From NCBI GenBank assembly GCA_024693065.1, contig JAILLP010000023.1, positions 1 to 64,000 on the forward strand: DNA of 64,000 nt, given 5' to 3'. Below the pieces are notes generated by a model. It saw nothing but the letters and a program-made list of their open reading frames with translations. It was not told where the DNA came from and ran no database searches. Origin of the DNA: Paludibacteraceae bacterium. GTDB lineage: Bacteria; Bacteroidota; Bacteroidia; Bacteroidales; Paludibacteraceae. Shown one piece after another: positions 9,321 to 18,124 of this stretch (the first letter of the stretch is position 1; the number at the start of each line of letters is the position of its first letter). The position numbers and the translations under genes were made by a program.

Positions 9321-10094
9321 ATGAGGAGTATTATTGTATTATTTTTGGGAGGATGCATGGTGTTCACGGCTTGTTCGGACGGAAAGAATAAGGCGGCGGA
9401 GGCATCCAAGGCGGCTATCGAGTCCCTCAATTCGTCGGAAGAGCAGAAAACTGCGGATACTAATCTGACGGAAGTTTCAGAACCACAAAACGCTGAGGAT
9501 CTTCAAAGCCCTCCTGACGAGGATGTTTGGGCCGCCAAAGATGTGGTGGAAGATCCAGCTCCACAGGAGGAACTGTATAGCGAGAATGTTGTGGAAGAGA
9601 GTCAACAACCGACTGTGCGGGATAATGCTCCTTCTGAGAATGTTGTCTCTTCGGAGGTCTCTGACGCGGATTTGTCCAGTTTCTCCGAGAAGTTTGGTTT
9701 CACGGTGACATCGAGTGATGACCGTGAATTGTTCGCAGAGGTGGTTACTTGGTTGGGTACTCCTTACCTCTCGGCGGGAAATGATAAGAACGGGGCGGAC
9801 TGCTCCGGTTTCATATGTAGTGTTTACCAAACGGTGTATGACAAAAAATTGCCTCGTCGGACATGTGAAATCTATGATAAATGCAAAACTATCCCGCTCT
9901 CTGATGTGAAGGCGGGCGACCTTGTCTTCTTCCGCCCTGACGGGAAAATGGATGAGAAGCCTAATTATGCGGGTATTTATCTGAAGGATAATAAGTTCGT
10001 GATCGTTAGTTCTTCGAAGGGTGTGACTATCGCTGATATGGGGACCAACTACTACAAGAAAACGTTCGTATCCGCCGCACAGGTGCAGTATTGA
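9321..10094 (+). CDS. NlpC/P60 family lipoprotein (probable cell-wall peptidase)
   Basis: NlpC/P60 motif TWLGTPYLSAGNDKNGADCSGFICSVYQTVY and later AGDLVFFRPDGK...NYAGIYL. Start reassigned to MRSIIVLFLGGCMVFTAC, which gives a lipoprotein signal; the listed ORF start (9117) abuts the tRNA. Confidence 0.88.
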   Translation: MRSIIVLFLGGCMVFTACSDGKNKAAEASKAAIESLNSSEEQKTADTNLTEVSEPQNAEDLQSPPDEDVWAAKDVVEDPAPQEELYSENVVEESQQPTVRDNAPSENVVSSEVSDADLSSFSEKFGFTVTSSDDRELFAEVVTWLGTPYLSAGNDKNGADCSGFICSVYQTVYDKKLPRRTCEIYDKCKTIPLSDVKAGDLVFFRPDGKMDEKPNYAGIYLKDNKFVIVSSSKGVTIADMGTNYYKKTFVSAAQVQY

Positions 10095-10120
10095 TTGTCC
10101 ATGTGGCGATGGACCTAAAT

Positions 10121-10156
10121 AGGGAGGCTGGATGCCCAACGGTATCCAGCCTCCCT
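10121..10156. terminator. Rho-independent terminator-like hairpin
   Basis: AGGGAGGCTGGAT-GCCCAACGGT-ATCCAGCCTCCCT, 13-bp perfect stem. Confidence 0.7.
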
Positions 10157-10230
10157 AGTCTTATCTCTCAAGCAAAGAATTATAATTCTTAACTCTTAAC
10201 TCATAATTGACTTCGTCGAACTGCCGTTTC

Positions 10231-11082
10231 TTAATTCTCTAGCAGTTTTATGCACTGTACCAGGGAATCCTTCCAGTAGGGAACGCTTACGCCTGCCTCC
10301 TTGATCTTCCGCTTGTTCAGCACGCTGTAGGCGGGTCTTTCCGCTGCGGTAGGGTATTCGAAGCTCTCGATGGCGTTCACCTTTGTCTTAAGTCCTGCGA
10401 CTTCGAAAATCGCCTTCGTGAAATCAAACCAGCTGATTACGCCTTCGTTGGAGAAGTGGTAGGTGTTGAAGCCCTTGAACCCTTTCTCCAGGAGTACCAT
10501 GATGGCATAGGCCAAGTCGGTCGCATAGGTAGGCGTTCCCACCTGATCGTACACGACGTTGAGCGACTCCCTCTCTTTCCCTAGCCGGAGCATTGTCTTG
10601 ACGAAGTTGTTGCCGTATTCGCTGTACAACCATGCGGTGCGGATGACGATGGCGTCGCATCCTGTCTTTTCCACCTCGATTTCCCCTTGGCGCTTGGTCT
10701 TGCCGTAGACACCGATGGGTTGGGTAGGGTCCGTCTCCTTCAAAGGAAGGCACGACTTCCCGTCGAATACGTAGTCCGTGGAGATGTGGACGAGTTTTGC
10801 GCCTACGCTTTTCGCTGCGAGGGCGAGGTTCTTCGGACCGTCCACGTTGATCTTTGCGGCTAATTCCTCGCAGCTTTCCGCTTTGTCCACTGCGGTGAAT
10901 GCGGCGCAATTGATGATGGCTCCGATATTTTCTTTTTTCACCAGATCCTCCAATAGCTGAAGGTTTGTGATATCGACCTCCGGCATGTCTGTGTACAGGA
11001 AGTGGTGGTGTGTGTAATTGCCTGCGATTTTGCGCACGGAGTTGCCTAGTTGTCCGTTGGCGCCTGTAACCAAAATGTTCAT
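10231..11082 (-). CDS. rfbD: dTDP-4-dehydrorhamnose reductase
   Basis: MNILVTGANGQLGNSVRKIAG; HISTDYVFDGKSCLPLKETDPTQPIGVYGKTKRQGE. Confidence 0.95.
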   Translation of the reverse strand: MNILVTGANGQLGNSVRKIAGNYTHHHFLYTDMPEVDITNLQLLEDLVKKENIGAIINCAAFTAVDKAESCEELAAKINVDGPKNLALAAKSVGAKLVHISTDYVFDGKSCLPLKETDPTQPIGVYGKTKRQGEIEVEKTGCDAIVIRTAWLYSEYGNNFVKTMLRLGKERESLNVVYDQVGTPTYATDLAYAIMVLLEKGFKGFNTYHFSNEGVISWFDFTKAIFEVAGLKTKVNAIESFEYPTAAERPAYSVLNKRKIKEAGVSVPYWKDSLVQCIKLLEN

Positions 11083-11103
11083 TGCGATCTACAATCTATT
11101 TCC

Positions 11104-11652
11104 TTAATCGAATACTTCCGCATCTTTGAGGAAAGGATGTTTTTTGTCCTTTTCGGAAAGAAGCATTTGTTCTGCCGGTATGTCCCATTTGATGCCGATG
11201 GTCGGGTCGTTGAACATGATGCCGGCGTCCGCTTGTGGGGCATATACGTTGTCCACCTTGTAGGTGAATATGGCCTCCTGGCTCTTCACGAGAAATCCAT
11301 GGGCGAATCCTCTAGGGATGAAGAGTTGCTTCTTGTTCTCTTCGCTGAGTAGGACAGCGACGTGTTTTCCGAACGTCGGTGAGCTTTTCCTGATGTCCAC
11401 AGCCACGTCGATGACTTCGCCTTTGATGACCCGTACCAATTTTGCTTGGGAGAATTCTCCTTTCTGGTAGTGGAGACCTCTGAGTACACCATAGGAGGAC
11501 TTTGATTCGTTGTCCTGGATGAAGTTGATTTTTCCGATATGCTCCTCGAATTCGTTTTGTTTGAAGGCTTCCATAAAGTATCCTCGGCTATCGGAGAACA
11601 CTTTTGGCTCTATGACCCATACGCCTTTGATATTTTGTTCTGTAAAAATCAT
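11104..11652 (-). CDS. rfbC: dTDP-4-dehydrorhamnose 3,5-epimerase
   Basis: KVFSDSRGYFMEAFKQNEFEEHIG; NFIQDNESKSSYGVLRGLHYQKGEFSQAKLVRVIKGEVIDVAVDIR. Confidence 0.95.
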   Translation of the reverse strand: MIFTEQNIKGVWVIEPKVFSDSRGYFMEAFKQNEFEEHIGKINFIQDNESKSSYGVLRGLHYQKGEFSQAKLVRVIKGEVIDVAVDIRKSSPTFGKHVAVLLSEENKKQLFIPRGFAHGFLVKSQEAIFTYKVDNVYAPQADAGIMFNDPTIGIKWDIPAEQMLLSEKDKKHPFLKDAEVFD

Positions 11653-12518
11653 TTTTGTTCCAATAAAGAAAGTATATATTGTCCGTAAAGCGTTTTGCTT
11701 AATCGTTCACCAGCTTCTCGGAGTTGTTCGTCCGAAATCCATCCGTTTCTCCATGCGATCTCCTCGATGCAGGCGATGTAGAATCCCTGTCTCTTTTGAA
11801 TGGTTGCCACGAAGTTGCCTGCTTCCAAGAGGGAATCGCAATTGCCAGTGTCCAACCAAGTGAATCCTCTCCCGAACTTTAGCATTCTTAGGGTTCCCTC
11901 TTCGAGGTACATTTTATTCAGGTCCGTGATCTCATATTCCCCACGGGCTGATGGTTTCAGCCTTTTCGCTTTTTCGGTTACAGTTTCGTCGAAGAAGTAA
12001 AGTCCAGGCACCGCATAATTGGATTTCGGGTTCTTAGGCTTTTCCTCAAGGGATATCACCTTGCCTGTCTCGTCGAATTCCGCAACACCATAGGCGGATG
12101 GGTCTTTAACATAGTATCCGAAGATGGTGGCTCCTTTTTTCTGCTGCGCCGCTGTGTGGAGCATCTCGGAAAAGTTTTGCCCATAGAAGAGGTTGTCTCC
12201 TAAAATCAGACATCCAGCCTCTCCGTTGAGGAACTCCGCACCCAAAACGAATGCCTGAGCCAATCCGTTAGGTTCGTTCTGTACGACGTAACTGAATTCC
12301 ATCCCGAAATCCTTGCCCGTTCCCAGCAGTTGCTTGAACATGGGTAAATCTCTCGGGGTTGAAATAATCAATACCTCACGTATGTTGGCTAACATTAAAG
12401 TCGAAAGCGGATAGTAAATCATCGGTTTGTCGTAAACCGGCATAATCTGCTTCGATATGGCCTTGGAAAGCGGGAATAGACGAGTGGCGCTTCCTCCCGC
12501 GAGTATGATGCCTTTCAT
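11649..12518 (-). CDS. rfbA: Glucose-1-phosphate thymidylyltransferase
   Basis: MKGIILAGGSATRLFPLSKAISKQIMPVYDKPMIYYPLSTLMLANIREVLIIST. 4-nt overlap with rfbC. Confidence 0.97.
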   Translation of the reverse strand: MKGIILAGGSATRLFPLSKAISKQIMPVYDKPMIYYPLSTLMLANIREVLIISTPRDLPMFKQLLGTGKDFGMEFSYVVQNEPNGLAQAFVLGAEFLNGEAGCLILGDNLFYGQNFSEMLHTAAQQKKGATIFGYYVKDPSAYGVAEFDETGKVISLEEKPKNPKSNYAVPGLYFFDETVTEKAKRLKPSARGEYEITDLNKMYLEEGTLRMLKFGRGFTWLDTGNCDSLLEAGNFVATIQKRQGFYIACIEEIAWRNGWISDEQLREAGERLSKTLYGQYILSLLEQK

Positions 12519-12531
12519 TCCGTCTCCCGTC

Positions 12532-13017
12532 TTATTTTTTGTTTAAAAGAACAGTGTTGATGGCGTTTCTGATCTCGTCTTTAGGAAGTGCTCCTCTGCT
12601 TGCTTGTGGTTGTCCCTCTTTCGGAATGAATACAAGCAACGGAATGCTGGATGCGCCAAAATATCTTGCCAGTTCTTTTTCTTCGTCGATGTTGATCTTG
12701 TAGATGTATACCTGATCTTGGAACTCTTTTGAGAGATCATCGAGGAATGGCGAAATCATTCTGCAAGGGCCACACCAAGAGGCGTAGAAGTCAAGAACAC
12801 AAGGCTTGTCTCCCAAATAATTCCAACCTTCAGCGTCAACATTAATCACCAGTTTCTTGAATTCCTCACGATTTAAATGCTTCACCAAGGATTTCTGCTC
12901 CGTTTTTTGCTTTGCTTTCCCCTGATTGTTATTGTTTCCTCCGCCAGCGTACAAGCATGAAGATAATCCCAAAAGGAGGCACAAAATCGATGTCTTTAAT
13001 AAATTTTTTGTTCCCAT
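12532..13017 (-). CDS. Secreted thioredoxin-family protein
   Basis: CVLDFYASWCGPCRMISPFLDDLSKEF active site (CGPC), preceded by a signal peptide/possible lipobox (LGLSSC). Confidence 0.9.
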   Translation of the reverse strand: MGTKNLLKTSILCLLLGLSSCLYAGGGNNNNQGKAKQKTEQKSLVKHLNREEFKKLVINVDAEGWNYLGDKPCVLDFYASWCGPCRMISPFLDDLSKEFQDQVYIYKINIDEEKELARYFGASSIPLLVFIPKEGQPQASRGALPKDEIRNAINTVLLNKK

Positions 13018-13194
13018 TTCAAAATATATTTTTTCTTGTTTTTATCGTATGGACTAACTCTTTATTCTGCAAAGTTAATGTTTTTTTTCTATTCGCAACG
13101 GTTGCGGTGCATGCTAATGTTAAAAAATGGAAAGAACGCCCTCCGAAATGTGAGAAAAACATTGGCGGATGTTTTACAACCTCTTTATATTGCA

Positions 13195-13202
13195 TATATT
13201 TG
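13195..13202 (+). promoter_or_regulatory. Candidate -7 box TATATTTG upstream of ahcY
   Basis: Matches TAnnTTTG; ~100 nt upstream of ahcY. Confidence 0.45.
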
Positions 13203-13268
13203 TACCATGATTTTAATGATTCGAATATGTCTTGTTTCCTTCAGTCATTTCAATTGTTAGTGTGTATT

Positions 13269-13303
13269 AAAAATAGTAAATAGTAAATCGTAAAATAGTA
13301 AAT
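13269..13303 (+). repeat. AT-rich AATAGTAAATAGTAAATCGTAAAATAGTAAAT repeat immediately 5' of ahcY
   Basis: Three to four copies of TAGTAAA-like heptamers ending next to the ATG at 13304. Confidence 0.7.
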
Positions 13304-14722
13304 ATGAGTGATTCTTTGTTCTCATCCCTCCCGTATAAGGTTGCGGATATTAATCTGGCTGATTTTGGTCGTAAGGAAATAGAATTGGCTGAGATTGAAA
13401 TGCCTGGTTTGATGGCTCTTCGTGAAAAATATGGTAAGCAAAAACCTTTGAAAGGTGCTCGTGTATCGGGCTCTTTGCATATGACCATACAGACTGCTGT
13501 CCTCATTGAGACTTTGGTTGAGTTGGGTGCGCAGGTGCGTTGGGCAAGCTGTAATATTTTCTCTACCCAAGATCATGCGGCCGCGGCTATCGCTGCTGCC
13601 GGTGTACCTGTATTCGCATGGAAGGGCGAGACTCTCGCGGATTATTGGTGGTGTACGTTGCAGGCACTGAACTTCGGTGATGGGCTTGGTCCAAACATGA
13701 TTGTGGATGATGGCGGTGACGCTACTTTGATGATCCATTTGGGAGCCAACGGGGAGGATGATCCTTCTGTGTTGGATCGTAAGGCGGAGAGCGAGGACGA
13801 AATAGAGTTGCTTAACATTTTGAAGGAAGTCCGTAAGGCGGATGGCAAGTTCTTCAATAGGATGATTCCTTCGATAAAGGGTGTCTCTGAGGAGACGACG
13901 ACGGGCGTGCATCGTTTGTATCAAATGGAGAAGGAGGGAAGACTTCGTATCCCGGCGTTCAACGTGAATGATTCCGTCACGAAGTCTAAATTCGACAACT
14001 TGTATGGTTGCCGCGAGTCTTTGGCGGATGGTATCAAACGCGCCACCGATATTATGGTGGCCGGCAAGGTGGTTGTCGTTTGCGGATATGGCGATGTGGG
14101 AAAAGGGTGCGCACATTCCATGCGTTACTATGGCGCTCGCGTGCTGATTACCGAGATAGACCCTATCTGCGCATTGCAGGCCGCAATGGAAGGCTATGAG
14201 GTGGTTACCGTCGAGGATGCTCTTCCTATCGGGGATATTTATGTGACCACGACGGGTAACGTGGACATCATCACGGTGGAGCATATGGAGAAGATGAAAA
14301 ACTCGGCTATCGTATGTAACATAGGACACTTCGACAGCGAAATCCAGGTGGATAAGCTGAAGAAATATCCTGGCATCAAACGTAGGAACATCAAACCTCA
14401 GGTGGATCAGTTCTTCTTCCCTGACGGACATTCGATCATATTGTTGGCGGAGGGAAGGCTCGTCAACTTGGGCTGCGCCACAGGCCACCCTTCTTTTGTG
14501 ATGAGTAATTCGTTCACCAACCAGACTTTGGCGCAGATCGAGTTGTTCACTAAGAAGTATGAGGTGGGCGTTTATTGCTTGCCGAAAGAGTTGGATGAGG
14601 AGGTCGCTCGACTCCACCTTTCTAAAATCGGTGCGAAACTGACACGATTGACACCTGCGCAAGCCGCATATATTGGTGTCTCTGTCGACGGACCGTATAA
14701 ATCGGACATGTACAGATATTGA
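13304..14722 (+). CDS. ahcY: Adenosylhomocysteinase
   Basis: [43 protein letters not shown]-terminal PYKSDMYRY. Confidence 0.98.
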   Translation: MSDSLFSSLPYKVADINLADFGRKEIELAEIEMPGLMALREKYGKQKPLKGARVSGSLHMTIQTAVLIETLVELGAQVRWASCNIFSTQDHAAAAIAAAGVPVFAWKGETLADYWWCTLQALNFGDGLGPNMIVDDGGDATLMIHLGANGEDDPSVLDRKAESEDEIELLNILKEVRKADGKFFNRMIPSIKGVSEETTTGVHRLYQMEKEGRLRIPAFNVNDSVTKSKFDNLYGCRESLADGIKRATDIMVAGKVVVVCGYGDVGKGCAHSMRYYGARVLITEIDPICALQAAMEGYEVVTVEDALPIGDIYVTTTGNVDIITVEHMEKMKNSAIVCNIGHFDSEIQVDKLKKYPGIKRRNIKPQVDQFFFPDGHSIILLAEGRLVNLGCATGHPSFVMSNSFTNQTLAQIELFTKKYEVGVYCLPKELDEEVARLHLSKIGAKLTRLTPAQAAYIGVSVDGPYKSDMYRY

Positions 14723-14865
14723 TATTTGGGAGGAGGTGGTGAAAACTCACCTTCTCACTCACGTTTTAGGGTGCACTTCCTCGCTGTTTTGAGTCGAGAA
14801 TGTGATTTTAGGACCATAAATCGGGTGTTTTTTCGCTATTTGTGAAAAAAACGTCATCATTTTTA

Positions 14866-14895
14866 TTTGTTATTAACGATTTTTAAATAACTTTG
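14866..14895 (+). promoter_or_regulatory. Candidate Bacteroidota promoter (TTTG-N18-TAACTTTG)
   Basis: -33/-7 consensus-like spacing upstream of the OMP gene at 14948. Confidence 0.5.
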
Positions 14896-14947
14896 TCGCA
14901 TTCAGAGGTATTTTCTGTTGAATAAAAAAGTAATTGTGTTATAGTCC

Positions 14948-15697
14948 ATGAAAAAGATAGTTTTTGCGCTTGCGACGTTGCTTTTGTTGACGTCAAATGC
15001 TTTTGCGGAGAAGGATGTTAAAGTCCGTTTCGGTTTGGAAGGCGGTTTTAATATGACCAAGTGGAATGGTGATCTGATGCCAAATTATGGAGTTTCTCCC
15101 GAGTTGATCGCTGCGACGGCTAGGATAGACGATGCAAGTGTTAGGCCTGGGTTCCATGCGGGTGCGTTGATGGATATCATCATCGAGAAACATTGGTCTA
15201 TTCAGCCAGAGGTGCTTTTCCAGCTTGAGGGCTCCGAAATCACAACTCCAGTAATTCCTGTGGAGGTGGAACAACAACAAGAAGGGTTAGAGGTAGAACC
15301 TCAACCAGCAGATCTTACAATTACGGAGAAGTATACGGCAGGGTATATCAGAGTTCCTGTTGTGTTGTATTATAACATCATGAATGTGGGCCCTGGTCAG
15401 CTGTCCCCAGGTTTGGGTGTATTCTTCGCTGGTGGTGTCTGTGGTTCGGGTAGCGAATCGGGACGCAATACCTTTGGCGTCGATGGTATCCTTGATGAGT
15501 TCGATTGGGGACCAACTGTGAAGATCGGATATGAGTTCCAGAATGTGGCGAGCGGTTTGTACCTGAATGCAGGTTTCTCTCAAGGTGTAACTACTTCCAT
15601 GTCGACTGGTTTTAATTTCACTGTCGGATATAAGTTCCAATACTGGAAGGGAATCAAACGTGCATACAACACGGGTATCTTGGAGTACAATCCTTAA
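14948..15697 (+). CDS. Outer-membrane beta-barrel (PorT-like) protein
   Basis: Signal peptide; VRFGLEGGFNMTKWNGD; SIQPEVLFQLEGSEI; beta-strand pattern ending SMSTGFNFTVGYKFQYW. Confidence 0.7.
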   Translation: MKKIVFALATLLLLTSNAFAEKDVKVRFGLEGGFNMTKWNGDLMPNYGVSPELIAATARIDDASVRPGFHAGALMDIIIEKHWSIQPEVLFQLEGSEITTPVIPVEVEQQQEGLEVEPQPADLTITEKYTAGYIRVPVVLYYNIMNVGPGQLSPGLGVFFAGGVCGSGSESGRNTFGVDGILDEFDWGPTVKIGYEFQNVASGLYLNAGFSQGVTTSMSTGFNFTVGYKFQYWKGIKRAYNTGILEYNP

Positions 15698-15702
15698 TCG
15701 TA

Positions 15703-16539
15703 ATGCGCTTTAAGAAGATTTATGTTGAAATAACCAACCGATGTAATTTCAATTGCAGTTTTTGTTGCCCATCGGTAAGGGAAAAGAAATTTGTATCGCC
15801 GGAAGAGTTTTCGGCGATACTTTTTTCTATTAGGCCCTATACGGATTATCTCTATTTGCATGTTTTAGGGGAGCCTCTGCTTCATCCTCAGCTGGAGTCG
15901 TTGCTTTCTGAATCTCATAGGCAAGGCTTTCATGTTAATTTAACTACGAATGGCTCGTTGATCTCCCGTCGTCGGGATTTGCTAATCCATTCACCTATTC
16001 GCCAGTTTAACATATCTTTGCATGATGCGGAGGAGAATATTCCCCATTCCCAGTGGATGTCGTATCTGCAAGACATCTGCACTTTTGCGAATGATAAATC
16101 TTCCGATAGCTATTTCTCTCTTCGCTTGTGGAATCGGGTGAATGAGTCGGTTTCCTCCTTCAATCGTATGTGCGTTTCTTACATGTCGGATTTTTGGAAG
16201 GTGGATATGTCGGACGCTTTTTCTGCTCGGAACAAGAAATTGTCCGACCACATATTTTTTCAGAATGCCGCGCGCTTTTCATGGCCGGGCGAGAAAAAAC
16301 TGCAGATTCGTAAGCGGACCTGCTATGGGATGAGGGATCACGTGGCTATTTTGTCTGACGGAACAGTGGTGCCTTGTTGCCTCGATGCGAATGGTGTCAT
16401 GGCGTTGGGTAATGTTTTCTCGCAATCTTTCTCAGATATAATCTCTTCACAAAGGGCGCTAAATATATTGGAGGGCTTTCGTAGGGGCGAAGCGGTTGAG
16501 CCGTTGTGCGCCGATTGCGGTTTTTTTGTGGGCGAGTAG
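15703..16539 (+). CDS. Radical SAM protein with SPASM-like C-terminal domain
   Basis: CNFNCSFC (CxxxCxxC), GEPLLHP, LTTNGS; C-terminal SDGTVVPCCLDANGVMALGN...LCADC. Confidence 0.88.
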   Translation: MRFKKIYVEITNRCNFNCSFCCPSVREKKFVSPEEFSAILFSIRPYTDYLYLHVLGEPLLHPQLESLLSESHRQGFHVNLTTNGSLISRRRDLLIHSPIRQFNISLHDAEENIPHSQWMSYLQDICTFANDKSSDSYFSLRLWNRVNESVSSFNRMCVSYMSDFWKVDMSDAFSARNKKLSDHIFFQNAARFSWPGEKKLQIRKRTCYGMRDHVAILSDGTVVPCCLDANGVMALGNVFSQSFSDIISSQRALNILEGFRRGEAVEPLCADCGFFVGE

Positions 16540-16622
16540 CCATGGCGCTTCATAAAAACAGCATTGACTTTTGTAATTGTTCCATATATTTATATCTTTG
16601 TTAGTGATTTATGCTTAATGAT

Positions 16623-17309
16623 ATGAGACGCTTTCTATGCATTATATTTGGCCTCTTGGCTGGATGGACTGTTTCCGCATCTTCTATTGCAGAAATTGAG
16701 ATTGCCACGAAGGGACAAACATCTCTGGGTGTCGGTGTGGGTGTTCCTCCCTTCACTTCTGGTGCGGCTGCGGATATTCCGTGCTTTTCTTTGTCTGCTT
16801 CCGCTGGTATCGCAAGCGGTTTTATCACGAGTGAATTGTTCGGAAAAAATGGTGCGGTTGACTTGGGGGTCCAATTTTCTGTGTGTCATTACAAGGATGA
16901 GTTCGGGCTTTACAACACAAGGCAGCAGGTGAAGGTTTTCCAGGGTGGCGTGACGCTCCGCAGTGCTTTCCATTTCCAGTTTATGAAGTATTTCGACGCA
17001 TATGCGGGTGTGTGTGGCGGCTTGAATATTTGTGCGGAGAGTTTTATGGAGATTACGAAGTATTCGGAACAGTCTCGCTTTGAACATTGGAATGAGGTGG
17101 AGCCCAATACCTTCTCCCCGGTCGTGGGTGTCTATGTAGGCTCTAGATGGTTCTTTACCGATCATTTCGCATTGGGCTTGGAGGCTTCATATGATTTTTT
17201 ACGCACGGAAGATAATGCTTGTCTGGACGCTTACGGACAATCTCATTATGGAGGTTCCGCTTTGCCGATTATCTCAGTCTTTGCATCGTTCAAGTTGGGG
17301 GATAAGTGA
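16623..17309 (+). CDS. Outer-membrane beta-barrel family protein (paralogue of 23636 and 24313 genes)
   Basis: Shared motif TKGQTSLGVGVGVPPF...LFGKNGAVDLGVQFSV. Start taken at MRRFLCII. Confidence 0.65.
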   Translation: MRRFLCIIFGLLAGWTVSASSIAEIEIATKGQTSLGVGVGVPPFTSGAAADIPCFSLSASAGIASGFITSELFGKNGAVDLGVQFSVCHYKDEFGLYNTRQQVKVFQGGVTLRSAFHFQFMKYFDAYAGVCGGLNICAESFMEITKYSEQSRFEHWNEVEPNTFSPVVGVYVGSRWFFTDHFALGLEASYDFLRTEDNACLDAYGQSHYGGSALPIISVFASFKLGDK

Positions 17310-17650
17310 TTCTTTTCTCCCTGCTTGCTTATTGCCTGTTGTTTCGTTTGTGCGTGAACTGTGATTCTCTCGTGTTCCGTTTTTATTTTCAATTCATGAT
17401 TCGTGTGGGGCGATAATCCCCTTGCTTTGATTGATGTATATTAAGTAATACAATGTGTGGTGGAGATTTGTATGAAATGAATTTTGTGAGTTGAGAAATA
17501 TGTTTATCTTTGAGGAGTCGCATGAGATGATAATTACGTGGTGTTTTGTGTTACAATTTACACCGAAAGGGGGAAAGGGTAGGCGACTTCGTTAATAGGA
17601 TTTATTTTATAGAACATATAGTGTATTTATTAACTTAAAAATTTTAAGCA

Positions 17651-18121
17651 ATGAAAAAGAAGGGTTTATTATTATTGACCGTAATGGGGTTGTGGGGGGC
17701 TGCGTTTGCTGACCCGTCAGTAGTGACAATTGAATTCAAGGATCTCACTAAAAAGTCTTTTGTGTTGGCGGACTCTCCGGTTTTCCAATACAGGAATGAT
17801 AGTCTTATTGTGAACGGAAGTGCATCTACCGCTTATCAGTTCGAGAAAGTTGCCAAATATTACTTCTCTGATGGAGGGGAACCTTCTGGTATACCTGCTG
17901 TTGCGGAGAACGAGGTGCGTGTGACCTATTTGGATAATCAACATATTCAGGTAGAAGGGCTTGCCGCGAATTCCCAGGTGGGTTTGTTCTCTATATTAGG
18001 ACAAAACATCGAGCGGAAGGTGTCGAAAGATGGAGAAGCCGTTCTCTTTACTCTGCCTGGCGCGAAAGGCGTCTATGTCTTGAATGTCGATGGACAGTCT
18101 GTTAAACTTATAAAGGAATAA
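17651..18121 (+). CDS. Small secreted protein with T9SS-type sorting-domain-like C-terminus
   Basis: Signal peptide; C-terminal NSQVGLFSILGQNIERKVSKDGEAVLFTLPGAKGVYVLNVDGQSVKLIKE resembles Por-secretion CTDs. Confidence 0.6.
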   Translation: MKKKGLLLLTVMGLWGAAFADPSVVTIEFKDLTKKSFVLADSPVFQYRNDSLIVNGSASTAYQFEKVAKYYFSDGGEPSGIPAVAENEVRVTYLDNQHIQVEGLAANSQVGLFSILGQNIERKVSKDGEAVLFTLPGAKGVYVLNVDGQSVKLIKE

Positions 18122-18124
18122 TTT

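Noticed and set aside
13322-14662. 446-aa minus-strand ORF
   Set aside because: Antisense to ahcY, whose protein is unambiguous.
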